DNA of 64,000 nucleotides from Fasciola hepatica (lineage: Eukaryota > Platyhelminthes > Trematoda > Plagiorchiida > Fasciolidae). Under the pieces are notes generated by a model. The model was not told where the DNA came from and made no database searches. It worked only from the letters and a program-made list of their open reading frames with translations. A program made the position numbers and the translations under genes. The stretch is from positions 5,394,001-5,458,000 of the forward strand of contig CANUEZ040000191.1 of assembly GCA_948099385.1 (NCBI GenBank). The letters run 5' to 3'. Shown piece by piece: positions 36,155 through 50,962 of this stretch (positions are counted from its first letter, which is position 1; every line of letters starts with the position of its first letter).

Positions 36155-37425
36155 CTAAGTAAAACCAAGGCATTCCCTTATGAACAATCCCCACACAGAT
36201 TGCTCATACAATGCAATAGAGCAGTAGCAGAGTAGATTTGAATAATATGATTCTCCATGCAGCTTAACCACGGAAATGACCATTGAAAATTATGGAAGCA
36301 CTGTACAGCTGTTTGATCTGCTAAGGGAATCATGAGCATTGCACATGGACAGAGCCCACTCGGAGACACGAACAAGGGTTGGAGTGAACGAATGTCAGTC
36401 GAACACCCAAACCACAAGGCTATCCCATATGGGTCTCAACGCTTTGTTCAACATATACACTACATGATATAGCACAATCCCCAAATTGGCTTCGGCTTTC
36501 GCTTTCGCTTTGAACGGTAACAACCAAATTCTCGCACACCGATCCAATCCCATGTTCCATCACTTCTCTATTTATGGGCCTAAGTAAAACCAAGGCATTC
36601 CCTTATGAACAATCCACACAGATTGCTCATACAATGCAATAGAGCAGTAGCAGAGTAGATTTGTATATTATGATTCTCCATGCAGCGTGACCACGGAACT
36701 GACCATTGAAAATGATGGAAGCACTGTACAGCTGTTTGATCCGCTAAGGGAATCATGAGCATTGCACATGGACAGAGCCCACTCGGAGACACGAACAAGG
36801 GTTGGGGTGAACGAATGTCAGTCGAACACCCAAACCACAAGGCTATCCCATATGGGTCTCAACGCTTTGTTCAACATATACAACACATGATATAGCACAA
36901 TCCCCAAATTGGCTTCGGCTTTCGCTTTCGCTTTGAACGGTAACAACCGAATTCTCGCACACCGATCCAATCCTATGTTCCATCACTTCTCTATTTATGG
37001 GCCTAAGTAAAACCAAGGCATTCCCTTATGAACAATCCACACAGATTGCTCATACAATGCAATAGAGCAGTAGCAGATTTGATTTGTATAATATGATTCT
37101 CCATGCAGCTTGAACACTGAACTGACCATTGAAAATTATGGAAGCACTGTACAGCTGTTTGATCCGCTAAGGGAATCATGAGCATTGCACATGGACAGAG
37201 CCCACGCGGAGACACGAACAAGGGTTGGGGTGAACGAATGTCAGTCGAACACCCAAACCACAAGGCTATCCCATATGGGTCTCAACGCTTTGTTCAACAT
37301 ATACAGTACATGATATAGCACAATTTCCAAATTGGCTTCGGCTTTCGCTTTCGCTTTGAACTGTAACAACCAAATTCTCGCACACCGATCCAATCCTATG
37401 TTCCATCACTTCTCTATTTATGGGC
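36155..37425 (+). repeat. Monomers of recurrent types between HOR blocks
   Basis: Three monomers lie here: 36155 (425 bp, GAATAATATG type, as 28536, 30652 and 31500), 36580 (TATATTATG with GCAGCGTGACC, as 30229 and 33617) and 37003 (AGATTTGATTTG type, close to 34040 and 35732). The order resembles neighbouring HORs, but no exact period continues through it. Confidence 0.75.
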
Positions 37426-40400
37426 CTAAGTAAAACCAAGGCATTCCCTTATGAACAATCCCCACACAGATTGCTCATACAATGCAATAGAGCAGTAGCA
37501 GAGTAGATTTGAATAATATGATTCTCCATGCAGCTTAACCACGGAAATGACCATTGAAAATGATGGAAGCACTGTACAGCTGTTTGATCCGCTAAGGGAA
37601 TCATGAGCATTGCACATGGACAGAGCCCACTCGGAGACACGAACAAGGGTTGGAGTGAACGAATGTCAGTCGAACACCCAAACCACAAGGCTATCCCATA
37701 TGGGTCTCAACGCTTTGTTCAACATATACACTACAGGATATAGCATAATCCCCAAATTGGCTTCGGCTTTCGCTTTCGCTTTGAACGGTAACAACCAAAT
37801 TCTCGCACACCGATCCAACCCCATATTCCATCAATTCTCTATTTATGGGCCTAAGTAAAACCAAGGCATTCCCTTATGAACAATCCACACAGATTGCTCA
37901 TACAATGCAATAGAGCAGTAGCAGAGTAAATTTGTCTGATGTGATTCTCCATGCAGCTTGAACACTGAACAGACCATTGAAAATTATGGAGGCACTGTAC
38001 AGCTGTTTGATCCGCTAAGGGAATCATGAGCATTGCACATGGACAGAGCCCACGCGGAGACACGAACAAGGGTTGGGGTGAACGAATGTCAGTCGAACAC
38101 CCAAACCACAAGGCTATCCCATATGGGTCTCAACGCTTTGTTCAACATATACAACACATGATATAGCACAATCCCCAAATTGGCTTCGGCTTTCGCTTTC
38201 GCTTTGAACGGTAACAACCAAATGCTCGCACACCGATCCAATCCCATGTTCCATCACTTCTCTATTTATGGGCCTAAGTAAAACCAAGGCATTCCCTTAT
38301 GAACAATCCACACAGATTGCTCATACAATGCAATAGAGCAGTAGCAGAGTAAATTTGTATATTATGATTCTCCATGCGGCTTGAACACTGAACTGACCAT
38401 TGAAAATTATGGAAGCACTGTACAGCTGTTTGATCCGCTAAGGGAATCATGAGCATTGCACATGGACAGAGCCCACACGGGGACACGAACAAGGGTTGCG
38501 GTGAACGAATGTCAGTCGAACACCCAAACCACAAGGCTATCGATATGGGTCTCAACGCTTTGTTCAACATATACACTACATGATATAGCACAATCCCCAA
38601 ATTGGCTTCGGCTTTCGCTTTCGCTTTGAACGGTAACAACCAAATTCTCGCACACCGATCCAATCCTATGTTCCATCACTTCTCTATTTATGGGCCTAAG
38701 TAAAACCAAGGCATTCCCTTATGAACAATCCACACAGATTGCTCATACAATGCAATAGAGCAGTAGCAGAGTAAATTTGTATATTATGATTCTCCATGCG
38801 GCTTGAACACTGAACTGACCATTGAAAATTATGGAAGCACTGTACAGCTGTTTGATCCGCTAAGGGAATCATGAGCATTGCACATGGACAGAGCCCACAC
38901 GGGGACACGAACAAGGGTTGCGGTGAACGAATGTCAGTCGAACACCCAAACCACAAGGCTACCCATATGGGTCCGAATGATTTCTTTAACATATACAACA
39001 CATGATATAGCACAATCCCCAAATTGGCTTCGGCTTTCGCTTTCGCTTTGAACGGTAACAACCAAATTCTCGCACACCGATCCAATCCTATGTTCCATCA
39101 CTTCTCTATTTATGGGCCTAAGTAAAACCAACGCATTCCCTTATGAACAATCCACACAGATTGCTCATACAATGCAATAGAGCAGTAGCAGAGTAGATTT
39201 GAATAATATGATTCTCCATGCAGCTTAACCACGGAAATGACCATTGAAAATTATGGAAGCACTGTACAGCTGTTTGATCCGCTAAGGGAATCATGAGCAT
39301 TGCACATGGACAGAGCCCACTCGGAGACACGAACAAGGGTTGGAGTGAACGAATGTCAGTCGAACACCCAAACCACAAGGCTATCCCATATGGGTCTCAA
39401 CGCTTTGTTCAACATATACACTACAGGATATAGCACAATCCCCAAATTGGCTTCGGCTTTCGCTTTCGCTTTGAACGGTAACAACCAAATTTACGCACAC
39501 CGATCCAACCCCATATTCCATCAATTCTCTATTTATGGGCCTAAGTAAAACCAAGGCATTCCCTTATGAACAATCCACACAGATTGCTCATACAATGCAA
39601 TAGAGCAGTAGCAGAGTAAATTTGTCTGATGTGATTCTCCATGCAGCTTGAACACTGAACAGACCATTGAAAATTATGGAAGCACTGTACAGCTGTTTGA
39701 TCCGCTAAGGGAATCATGAGCATTGCACATGGACAGAGCCCACGCGGAGACACGAACAAGGGTTGGGGTGAACGAATGTCAGTCGAACACCCAAACCACA
39801 AGGCTATCCCATATGGGTCTCAACGCTTTGTTCAACATATACACTACATGATATAGCACAATCCCCAAATTGGCTTCGGCTTTCGCTTTCGCTTTGAACT
39901 GTAACAACCAAATGCTCGCACACCGATCCAATCCCATGTTCCATCACTTCTCTATTTATGGGCCTAAGTAAAACCAAGGCATTCCCTTATGAACAATCCA
40001 CACAGATTGCTCATACAATGCAATAGAGCAGTAGCAGAGTAAATTTGTATATTATGATTCTCCATGCGGCTTGAACACTGAACTGACCATTGAAAATTAT
40101 GGAAGCACTGTACAGCTGTTTGATCCGCTAAGGGAATCATGAGCATTGCACATGGACAGAGCCCACACGGGGACACGAACAAGGGTTGCGGTGAACGAAT
40201 GTCAGTCGAACACCCAAACCACAAGGCTATCGATATGGGTCTCAACGCTTTGTTCAACATATACACTACATGATATAGCACAATCCCCAAATTGGCTTCG
40301 GCTTTCGCTTTCGCTTTGAACGGTAACAACCAAATTCTCGCACACCGATCCAATCCTATGTTCCATCACTTCTCTATTTATGAGCCTAAGTAAAACCAAG

Positions 40401-40807
40401 GCATTTCCTTATGAACAATCCACACAGATTGCTCATACAATGCAATAAAGCAGTAGCAGAGTAGATTTGTATAATATGATTCTCCATGCAGCTTGAACAC
40501 TGAACTGACCATTGAAAATGATGGAAGCACTGTACAGCTGTTTGATCCGCTAAGGGAATCATGAGCATTGCACATGGACAGAGCCCACGCGGAGACACGA
40601 AAAATGGTTGGGGTGAACGAATGTCAGTCGAACACCCAAACCACAAGGCTACCCATATGGGTCCGAATGATTTCTTTAACATATACAACACATGATATAG
40701 CACAATCCCCAAATTGGCTTCGGCTTTCGCTTTCGCTTTGAACGGTAACAACCAAATTCTCGCACACCGATCCAATCCTATGTTCCATCACTTCTCTATT
40801 TATGGGC
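37426..40807 (+). repeat. Four-monomer HOR present twice (1,690-1,692 bp period)
   Basis: The monomers at 37426, 37851, 38274 and 38696 correspond to 39118, 39541, 39964 and 40386. A private marker, CTACAGGATATAGC, occurs at 37,732 and 39,421. AAATGCTCGC (38,222 and 39,911), TATATTATG with CCATGCGGC, CTATCGATATGGG, and CTACCCATATGGG with GAATGATTTCTTTAAC follow in both. The fourth members agree only in their right part, because 40386 carries AATAAAGCAG and CACGAAAAATGG. Confidence 0.85.
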
Positions 40808-42502
40808 CTAAGTAAAACCAACGCATTCCCTTATGAACAATCCACACAGATTGCTCATACAATGCAATAGAGCAGTAGCAGAGTAAATTTGTATAATATG
40901 ATTCTCCATGCAGCTTGAACACTGAACTGACCATTGAAAATGATGGAAGCACTGTACAGCTGTTTGATCCGCTAAGGGAATCATGAGCATTGCACATGGA
41001 CAGAGCCCACGCGGAGACACGAACAAGGGTTGGGGTGAACGAATGTCAGTCGAACACCCAAACCACAAGGCTATCCCATATGGGTCTCAACGCTTTGTTC
41101 AACATATACACTACGTGATATAGCACAATCCCCAAATTGGCTTCGGCTTTCGCTTTCGCTTTGAACGGTAACAACCAAATTCTCGCACACCGATCCAATC
41201 CCATGTTCCATCACTTCTCTATTTATGGGCCTAAGTAAAACCAAGGCATTCCCTTATGAACAATCCCCACACAGATTGCTCATACAATGCAATAGAGCAG
41301 TAGCAGAGTAGATTTGTATAATATGATTCTCCATGCAGCTTGAACACTGAACTGACCATTGAAAATGATGGAAGCACTGTACAGCTGTTTGATCCGCTAA
41401 GGGAATCATGAGCATTGCACATGGACAGAGCCCACACGGGGACACGAACAAGGGTTGGGGTGAACGAATGTCAGTCGAACACCCAAACCACAAGGCTATC
41501 CCATATGGGTCTCAACGCTTTGTTCAACATATACACTACATGATATAGCACAATTTCCAAATTGGCTTCGGCTTTCGCTTTCGCTTTGAACTGTAACAAC
41601 CAAATTGTCGCACACCGATCCAATCCTATGTTCCATCACTTCTCTATTTATGGGCCTAAGTAAAACCAAGGCATTCCCTTATGAACAATCCCCACACAGA
41701 TTGCTCATACAATGCAATAGAGCAGTAGCAGAGTAGATTTGAATAATATGATTCTCCATGCAGCTTAACCACGGAAATGACCATTGAAAATGATGGAAGC
41801 ACTGTAGAGCTGTTTGATCCGCTAAGGGAATCATGAGCATTGCACATGGACAGAGCCCACTCGGAGACACGAACAAGGGTTGGGGTGAACGAATGTCAGT
41901 CGAACACCCAAACCACAAGGCTATCCCATATGGGTCTCAACGCTTTGTTCAACATATACAACACATGATATAGCACAATCCCCAAATTGGCTTCGGCTTT
42001 CGCTTTCGCTTTGAACGGTAACAACCAAATTCTCGAACACCGATCCAATCCCATGTTCCATCACTTCTCTATTTATGGGCCTAAGTAAAACCAAGGCATT
42101 CCCTTATGAACAATCCACACAGATTGCTCATACAATGCAATAGAGCAGTAGCAGAGTAAATTTGTATAATATGATTCTCCATGCGGCTTGAACACTGAAC
42201 TGACCATTGAAAATTATGGAAGCACTGTACAGCTGTTTGATCCGCTAAGGGAATCATGAGCATTGCACATGGACAGAGCCCACACGGGGACACGAACAAG
42301 GGTTGCGGTGAACGAATGTCAGTCGAACACCCAAACCACAAGGCTATCGATATGGGTCTCAACGCTTTGTTCAACATATACACTACATGATATAGCACAA
42401 TCCCCAAATTGGCTTCGGCTTTCGCTTTCGCTTTGAACGGTAACAACCAAATTCTCGCACACCGATCCAATCCTATGTTCCATCACTTCTCTATTTATGA
42501 GC
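40808..42502 (+). repeat. Mixed monomers with two consecutive CC insertions
   Basis: The monomers at 40808, 41231, 41656 and 42081 lie here; 41231 and 41656 are each 425 bp. The 41656 copy is the GAATAATATG type with a private TGTAGAGCTG; 42081 is the CCATGCGGC/CTATCGATATGGG type of 28961, 38274 and 39964. I see no clean local HOR period. Confidence 0.72.
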
Positions 42503-43348
42503 CTAAGTAAAACCAAGGCATTTCCTTATGAACAATCCACACAGATTGCTCATACAATGCAATAAAGCAGTAGCAGAGTAGATTTGTATAATATGATTCT
42601 CCATGCAGCTTGAACACTGAACTGACCATTGAAAATGATGGAAGCACTGTACAGCTGTTTGATCCGCTAAGGGAATCATGAGCATTGCACATGGACAGAG
42701 CCCACTCGGAGACACGAAAAATGGTTGGGGTGAACGAATGTCAGTCGAACACCCAAACCACAAGGCTATCCCATATGGGTCTCAACGCTTTGTTCAACAT
42801 ATACAACACATGATATAGCACAATCCCCAAATTGGCTTCGGCTTTCGCTTTCGCTTTGAACGGTAACAACCAAATTCTCGCACACCGATCCAATCCTATG
42901 TTCCATCACTTCTCTATTTATGGGCCCAAGTAAAACCAAGGCATTCCCTTATGAACAATCCACACAGATTGCTCATACAATGCAATAGAGCAGTAGCAGA
43001 GGAGATTTGTATAATATGATTCTCCATGCAGCTTGAACACTGAACTGACCATTGAAAATGATGGAAGCACTGTACAGCTGTTTGATCCGCTAAGGGAATC
43101 ATGAGCATTGCACATGGACAGAGCCCACGCGGAGACACGAACAAGGGTTGGGGTGAACGAATGTCAGTCGAACACCCAAACCACAAGGCTATCCCATATG
43201 GGTCTCAACGCTTTGTTCAACATATACACTACATGATATAGCACAATCCCCAAATTGGCTTCGGCTTTCGCTTTCGCTTTGAACGGTAACAACCAAATTC
43301 TCGCACACCGATCCAATCCCATGTTCCATCACTTCTCTATTTATGGGC
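42503..43348 (+). repeat. Third copy of the AAAAATGG / GGGCCCAAG monomer pair
   Basis: The monomers at 42503 and 42926 match the pairs at 32771/33194 and 34463/34886. Markers are CATTTCC, AATAAAGCAG and CACGAAAAATGG, then GGGCCCAAGTAAAAC. The pair is 8,040 bp downstream of the second copy. A private AGAGGAGATTTG at 43,000 is shared with the monomer at 53,920. Confidence 0.83.
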
Positions 43349-45040
43349 CTAAGTAAAACCAACGCATTCCCTTATGAACAATCCACACAGATTGCTCATA
43401 CAATGCAATAGAGCAGTAGCAGAGTAGATTTGTATATTATGATTCTCCATGCAGCGTGACCACGGAACTGACCATTGAAAATGATGGAAGCACTGTACAG
43501 CTGTTTGATCCGCTAAGGGAATCATGAGCATTGCACATGGACAAAGCCCACACGGGGACACGAACAAGGGTTGGGGTGAACGAATGTCAGTCGTACACCC
43601 AAACCACAAGGCTCTCCCATATGGGTCTCAACGGTTTTTTCAACATATACACTACATGATATAGCACAATCCCCAAATTGGCTTCGGCTTTCGCTTTCGC
43701 TTTGAACGGTAACAACCAAATTCTCGAACACCGATCCAATCCCATGTTCCATCACTTCTCTATTTATGGGCCTAAGTAAAACCAAGGCATTCCCTTATGA
43801 ACAATCCACACAGATTGCTCATACAATGCAATAGAGCAGTAGCAGAGTAGATTTGTATAATATGATTCTCCATGCAGCTTGAACACTGAACTGACCATTG
43901 AAAATTATGGAAGCACTGTACAGCTGTTTGATCCGCTAAGGGAATCATGAGCATTGCACATGGACAGAGCCCACGCGGAGACACGAACAAGGGTTGGGGT
44001 GAACGAATGTCAGTCGAACACCCAAACCACAAGGCTATCCCATATGGGTCTCAACGCTTTGTTCAACATATACAACACATGATATAGCACAATCCCCAAA
44101 TTTGCTTCGGCTTTCGCTTTCGCTTTGAACTGTAACAACCAAATTCTCGCACACCGATCCAATCCCATGTTCCATCACTTCTCTATTTATGGGCCTAAGT
44201 AAAACCAACGCATTCCCTTATGAACAATCCACACAGATTGCTCATACAATGCAATAGAGCAGTAGCAGAGTAGATTTGTATATTATGATTCTCCATGCAG
44301 CGTGACCACGGAACTGACCATTGAAAATGATGGAAGCACTGTACAGCTGTTTGATCCGCTAAGGGAATCATGAGCATTGCACATGGACAGAGCCCACGCG
44401 GAGACACGAACAAGGGTTGGGGTGAACGAATGTCAGTCGAACACCCAAACCACAAGGCTATCCCATATGGTTCTCAACGCTTTAGTCAACATATACACTA
44501 CATGATATAGCACAATCCCCAAATTGGCTTCGGCTTTCGCTTTCGCTTTGAACGGTAACAACCAAATTCTCGCACACCGATCCAATCCCATGTTCCATCA
44601 CTTCTCTATTTATGGGCCTAAGTAAAACCAAGGCATTCCCTTATGAACAATCCACACAGATTGCTCATACAATGCAATAGAGCAGTAGCAGAGTAAATTT
44701 GTATAATATGTTTCTCCATGCAGCTTGAACACTGAACTGACCATTGAAAATGATGGAAGCACTCTACAGCTGTTTGATCCGCTAAGGGAAACATGAGCAT
44801 TGCACATGGACAGAGCCCACACGGGGACACGAACAAGGGTTTGGGTGAACGAATGTCAGTCGAACACCCAAACCACAAGGCTATCCCATATGGGTCTCAA
44901 CGCTTTGTTCAACATATACAACACATGATATAGCACAATCCCCAAATTGGCTTCGGCTTTCGCTTTCGCTTTGAACGGTAACAATAAAATTCTCGCACAC
45001 CGATCCAATCCTATGTTCCATCACTTCTCTATTTATGGGC
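43349..45040 (+). repeat. Two-monomer repeat (846 bp) and partial continuation
   Basis: The monomers at 43349 and 44195 share CCAACGCATTCC, TATATTATG and GCAGCGTGACC. The monomers between and after them (43772, 44618) are less alike. The 44618 monomer has ATATGTTTCTCC, CACTCTACAGC, GGGAAACATGAG and GGGTTTGGGTG, a variant set that reappears at 59413 and 61524, more than 14 kb away. Confidence 0.78.
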
Positions 45041-48001
45041 CTAAATAAAGCCAAGGCATTCCCTTATGAACAATCCACACAGATTGCTCATACAATGCAA
45101 TAGAGCAGTAGCAGAGTAGATTTGTCTGATGTGATTATCCACGCAGCTTAACCACGGAAATGACCATTGAAATTGATGGAAGCACTGTACAGCTGTTTGA
45201 TCCGCTAAGGGAATCATGAGCATTGCACATGGACAGAGCCCACACGGGGACACGAACAAAGGTTGGGGTGAACGAATGTCAGTCGAACACCCAAACCACA
45301 AGGCTATCCGATATGGGTCTCAACGCTTTGTTCAACATATACAACACATGATATAGCACAATCCCCAAATTGGCTTCGGCTTTCGCTTTCGCTTTTAACT
45401 GTAACAACCGAATTCTCGCACACCGATCCAATCCCATGTTCCATCACTTCTCTATTTATGGGCCTAAGTATAACCAACGTATTCCCTTATGAACAATCCA
45501 CACAGATTGCTCATACAATGCAATAGAGCAGTAGCAGAGTAGATTTGTATAATATGATTCTCCATGCAGCTTGAACACTGAACTGACCATTGAAATTTTG
45601 GAAGCACTGTACAGCTGTTTGATCCGCTAAGGGAATCATGAGCATTGCACATGGACAGAACCCACACGGGGACACGAACAAGGGTTGGGGTGAACGAATG
45701 TCAGTCGAACACCCAAACCACAAGGCTATCCCATATGGGTCTCAACGCATTGTTCAAAATATACACTACATGATATAGCACAATCCCCAAATTGGCTTCG
45801 GCTTTCGCTTTCGCTTTGAACGGTAACAACCAAATTCTCGCACACCGATCCAATCCCATGTTCCATCACTTCTCTATTTATGAGCATAAGTAAAACCAAG
45901 GCATTCCCTTATGAACAATCCACACAGATTGCTCATACAATGCAATAGAGCAGTAGCAGAGTAGATTTGTCTGATGTGATTCTCCATGCAGCTTAACGAC
46001 GGAAATGACCATTGAAAATGATGGAAGCACTGTATAGCTGTTTGATCCGCTAAGGGAATCATGAGCATTGCACATGGACAGAGCCCATTCGGGGACACGA
46101 ACAAAGGTTGGGGTGAACGAATGTCAGTCGAACACCCAAACCACAAGGCTATCCCATATGGGTCTCAACGCTTTGTTCAACATATACAACACATGATATA
46201 GCACAATCCCCAAATTGGCTTCTGCTTTCGCTTTCGCTTTGAACGGTAACAACCAAATTCTCGCACACCGATCCAATCCTATGTTCCATCACTTCTCTAT
46301 TTATGGGCCTAAGTGAAACCAAGGCATTCCCTTATGAACAATCCACACAGATTGCTCATACAATGCAATAGAGCAGTAGCAAAGTAGATTTGTATAATAT
46401 GATTCTCCATGCAGCTTGAACACTGAACTGACCATTGAAAATTATGGAAGCACTGTATAGCTGTTTGATCCGCTAAGGGAATCATGAGCATTGCACATGG
46501 ACAGAGCCCACACGGGGACACGAACAAAGGTTGGGGTGAACGAATGTCAGTCGAACACCCAAACCACAAGGCTATCCGATATGGGTCTCAACGCTTTGTT
46601 CAACATATACAACACATGATATAGCACAATCCCCAAATTGGCTTCGGCTCTCGCTTTCGCTTTGAACTGTAACAACCAAATTCTCGCACACCGATCCAAT
46701 CCTATGTTCCATCACTTCTCTATTTATGGGCCTAAGTAAAACCAAGGCATTCCCTTATGAACAATCCCCACACAGATTGCTCATACAATGCAATAGAGCA
46801 GTAGCAGAGTAGATTTGTATAATATGATTCTCCATGCAGCTTGAACACTGAACTGACCATTGAAATTTTGGAAGCACTGTACAGCTGTTTGATCCGCTAA
46901 GGGAATCATGAGCATTGCACATGGACAGAACCCACACGGGGACACGAACAAGGGTTGGGGTGAACGAATGTCAGTCGAACACCCAAACCACAAGGCTATC
47001 CCATATGGGTCTCAACGCTTTAGTCAACATATACACTACATGATATAGCACAATCCCCAAATTGGCTTCGGCTTTCGCTTTCGCTTTGAACGGTAACAAC
47101 CAAATTCTCGCACACCGATCCAATCCTATGTTCCATCACTTCTCTATTTATGGGCCTAAATAAAGCCAAATCATTCCCTTATGAACAATCCACACAGATT
47201 GCTCATACAATGCAATAGAGCAGTAGCAGATTTGATTTGTCTGATGTGATTCTCCATGCAGCTTAACCACGGAAATGACCATTGAAAATGATGGAAGCAC
47301 TCTACAGCTGTTTGATCCGCTAAGGGAATCATGAGCATTGCACATGGACAGAGCCCACACGGGGACACGAACAAAGGTTGGGGTGAACGAATGTCAGTCG
47401 AACACCCAAACCACAAGGCTATCCGATATGGGTCTCAACGCTTTGTTCAACATAAACAACACATGATATAGCACAATCCCCAAATTGGCTTCTGCTTTCG
47501 CTTTCGCTTTGAACGGTAACAACCAAATTCTCGCACACCGATCCAATCCTATGTTCCATCACTTCTCTATTTATGGGCCTAAGTGAAACCAACGAATTCC
47601 CTTATGAACAATCCACACAGATTGCTCATACAATGCAATAGAGCAGTAGCAGAGTAGATTTGTATAATATGATTCTCCATGCAGCTTGAACACTGAACTG
47701 ACCATTGAAAATTATGGAAGCACTGTATAGCTGTTTGATCCGCTAAGGGAATCATGAGCATTGCACATGGACAGAGCCCACACGGGGACACGAACAAGGG
47801 TTGGGGTGAACGAATGTCAGTCGAACACCCAAACCACAAGGCTATCTCATATGGGTCTCAACGCTTTGGTCAACATATACAACACATGATATAGCACAAT
47901 CCCCAAATTGGCTTCGGCTTTCGCTTTCGCTTTGAACGGTAACAACCAAATTCTCGCACACCGATCCAATCCTATGTTCCATCACTTATCTATTTATGGG
48001 C
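45041..48001 (+). repeat. Three-monomer repeat region (about 1,270 bp period)
   Basis: The monomers at 45464 and 46732 share the one-base loss ATTGAAATTTTGG and GACAGAACCCACACGG; 46309 and 47579 share AAGTGAAACCAA and the TCTGC form of the hexamer tract in their upstream flanks. The spacing is 1,268-1,270 bp. The 46732 monomer has both the CC insertion and the one-base loss, so it is 424 bp long. Confidence 0.78.
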
Positions 48002-50962
48002 CTAAGTAAAACCAAGGCATTCCCTTATGAACAATCCACACAGATTGCTCATACAATGCAATAGAGCAGTAGCAGAGTAGATTTGTATAATATGATTCTC
48101 CATGCAGCATGAACACTGAACTGACCATTGAAAATTATGGAAGCACTGTACAGCTGTTTGATCCGCTAAGGGAATCATGAGCATTGCACATGGACAGAGC
48201 CCACGCGGAGACACGAACAAGGGTTGGGGTGAACGAATGTCAGTCGAACACCCAAACCACAAGGCTATCCGATATGGGTCTCAACGCTTTGTTCAACATA
48301 TACAACACATGATATAGCACAATCCCCAAATTGGCTTCGGCTTTCGCTTTCGCTTTGAACTGTAACAACCAAATTCTCGCACACCGATCCAATCCCATGT
48401 TCCATCACTTCTCTATTTATGGGCCTAAGTAAAACCAAGGCATTCCCTTATGAACAATCCACACAGATTGCTCATACAATGCAATAGAGCAGTAGCAGAG
48501 TAGATTTGTATAATATGATTCTCCATGCAGCTTGAACACTGAACTGACCATTGAAATTATGGAAGCACTGTACAGCTGTTTGATCCGCTAAGGGAATCAT
48601 GAGCATTGCACATGGACAGAGCCCACACGGGGACACGAACAAGGGTTGGGGTGAACGAATGTCAGTCGAACACCCAAACCACAAGGCTATCCCATATGGG
48701 TCTCAACGCTTTGTTCAACATATACACTACATGATATAGCACAATCCCCAAATTGGCTTCGGCTTTCGCTTTCGCTTTGAACGGTAACAACCAAATTCTC
48801 GCACACCGATCCAATCCTATGTTCCATCACTTCTCTATTTATGGGCTTAAGTAAAACCAAGGCATTCCCTTATGAACAATCCCCACACAGATTGCTCATA
48901 CAATGCAATAGAGCAGTAGCAGAGTAGATTTGTATAATATGATTCTCCATGCAGCTTGAACACTGAACTGACCATTGAAAATTGTGGAAGCACTGTACAG
49001 CTGTTTGATCCGCTAAGGGAATCATGAGGATTGCACATGGACAGAGCCCACTCGGAGACACGAACAAGGGTTGGGGTGAACGAATGTCAGTCGAACACCC
49101 AAACCACAAGGCTATCCCATATGGGTCTCAACGCTTTGTTCAACATATACACTACATGATATAGCACAATCCCCAAATTTGCTTCGGCTTTCGCTTTCGC
49201 TTTGAACGGTAACAACCGAATTCTCGCATACCGATCCAATCCTATGTTCCATCAATTCTCTATTTATGGGCCTAAGTAAAACCATGGCATTCCTATATGA
49301 ACAATCCACACAGATTGCTCATACAATGCAATAGAGCAGTAGCAGAGTAGATTTGTATAATATGATTCTCCATGCAGCTTGAACACTGAACTGACCATTG
49401 AAATTATGGAAGCACTGTACAGCTGTTTGATCCGCTAAGGGAATCATGAGCATTGCACATGGACAGAGCCCACTCGGAGACACGAACAAGGGTTGGGGTG
49501 AACGAATGTCAGTCGAACACCCAAACCACAAGGCTATCCGATATGTGTCCGAACGATTTGTTCAACATATACAACACATGATATAGCACAATCCCAAAAT
49601 TGGCTTCGGCTTTCGCTTTCGCTTTGAACGGTAACAACCAAATTCTCGCATACCGATCCAATCCTATGTTCCATCACTTCTCTATTTATGGGCCTAAGTA
49701 AAACCAAGGCATTCCCTTATGAACAATCCACACAGATTGCTCATACAATGCAATAGAGCAGTAGCAGAGTAGATTTGTATAATATGATTCTCCATGCAGC
49801 TTGAACACTGAACTGACCATTGAAAATTATGGAAGCACTGTATAGCTGTTTGATCCGCTAAGGGAATCATGAGCATTGCACATGGACAGAGCCCACACGG
49901 GGACACGAACAAGGGTTGGGGTGAACGAATGTCAGTCAAACACCCAAACCACAAGGCTATCCCATATGGGTCTCAACGCTTTGTTCAACATATACAACAC
50001 ATGATATAGCACAATCCCCAAATTGGCTTCGGCTTTCGCTTTCGCTTTGAACGGTAACAACCAAATTCTCGCATACCGATCCAATCCTATGTTCCATCAC
50101 TTCTCTATTTATGGGCCTAAGTAAAACCAACCCATTCCCTTATGAACAATCCACACAGATTGCTCATACAATGCAATAGAGCAGTAGCAGAGTAGATTTG
50201 TATAATATGTTTCTCCATGCAGCTTGAACACTGAACTGACCATTGAAAATTATGGAAGCACTGTACAGCTGTTTGATCCGCTAAGGGAATCATGAGCATT
50301 GCACATGGACAGAGCCCACTCGGAGACACGAACAAGGGTTGGGGTGAACGAATGTCATTCGAACACCCAAACCACAAGGCTATCCCATATGGGTCTCAAC
50401 GCTTTGTTCAACATATACAACACATGATATAGCACAATCCCCAAATTGGCTTCGGCTTTCGCTTTCGCTTTGAACGGTAACAACCAAATTCTCGCACACC
50501 GATCCAATCCTATGTTCCATCACTTCTCTATTCATGGGCCTAAGTAAAACCAAGGCATTCCTATATGAACAATCCACACAGATTGCTCATACAATGCAAT
50601 AGAGCAGTAGCAGAGTAGATTTGTATAATATGATTCTCCATGCAGCTTGAACACTGAACTGACCATTGAAAATTATGGAAGCACTGTACAGCTGTTTGAT
50701 CCGCTAAGGGAATCATGAGCATTGCACATGGACAGAGCCCACACGGAGACACTAACAAGGGTTGGGGTGAACGAATGTCAGTCGAACACCCAAACCACAA
50801 GGCTATCACATATGTGTCCGAACGATTTGTTCAACATATACAACACATGATATAGCACAATCCCCAAATTGGCTTCGGCTTTCGCTTTCGCTTTGAACGG
50901 TAACAACCAAATTCTCGCACACCGATCCAATCCTATGTTCCATCACTTCTCTATTTATGGGC
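48002..50962 (+). repeat. Seven monomers without a clear HOR
   Basis: The monomers at 48002, 48425, 48847, 49272, 49694, 50117 and 50540 are mostly of the TATAATATG/GAACACTGAACTG type. They carry private changes: GGGCTTAAG at 48,843, ATTGTGGAAG near 48,981, CAGTCAAACACCC near 49,935, CATTCGAACACCC near 50,355, and CACTAACAAGGG near 50,750. CTCGCATACC occurs in three flanks (49,226, 49,650 and 50,071). The scattered private changes and lack of order suggest less recent homogenisation than in the neighbours. Confidence 0.72.
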
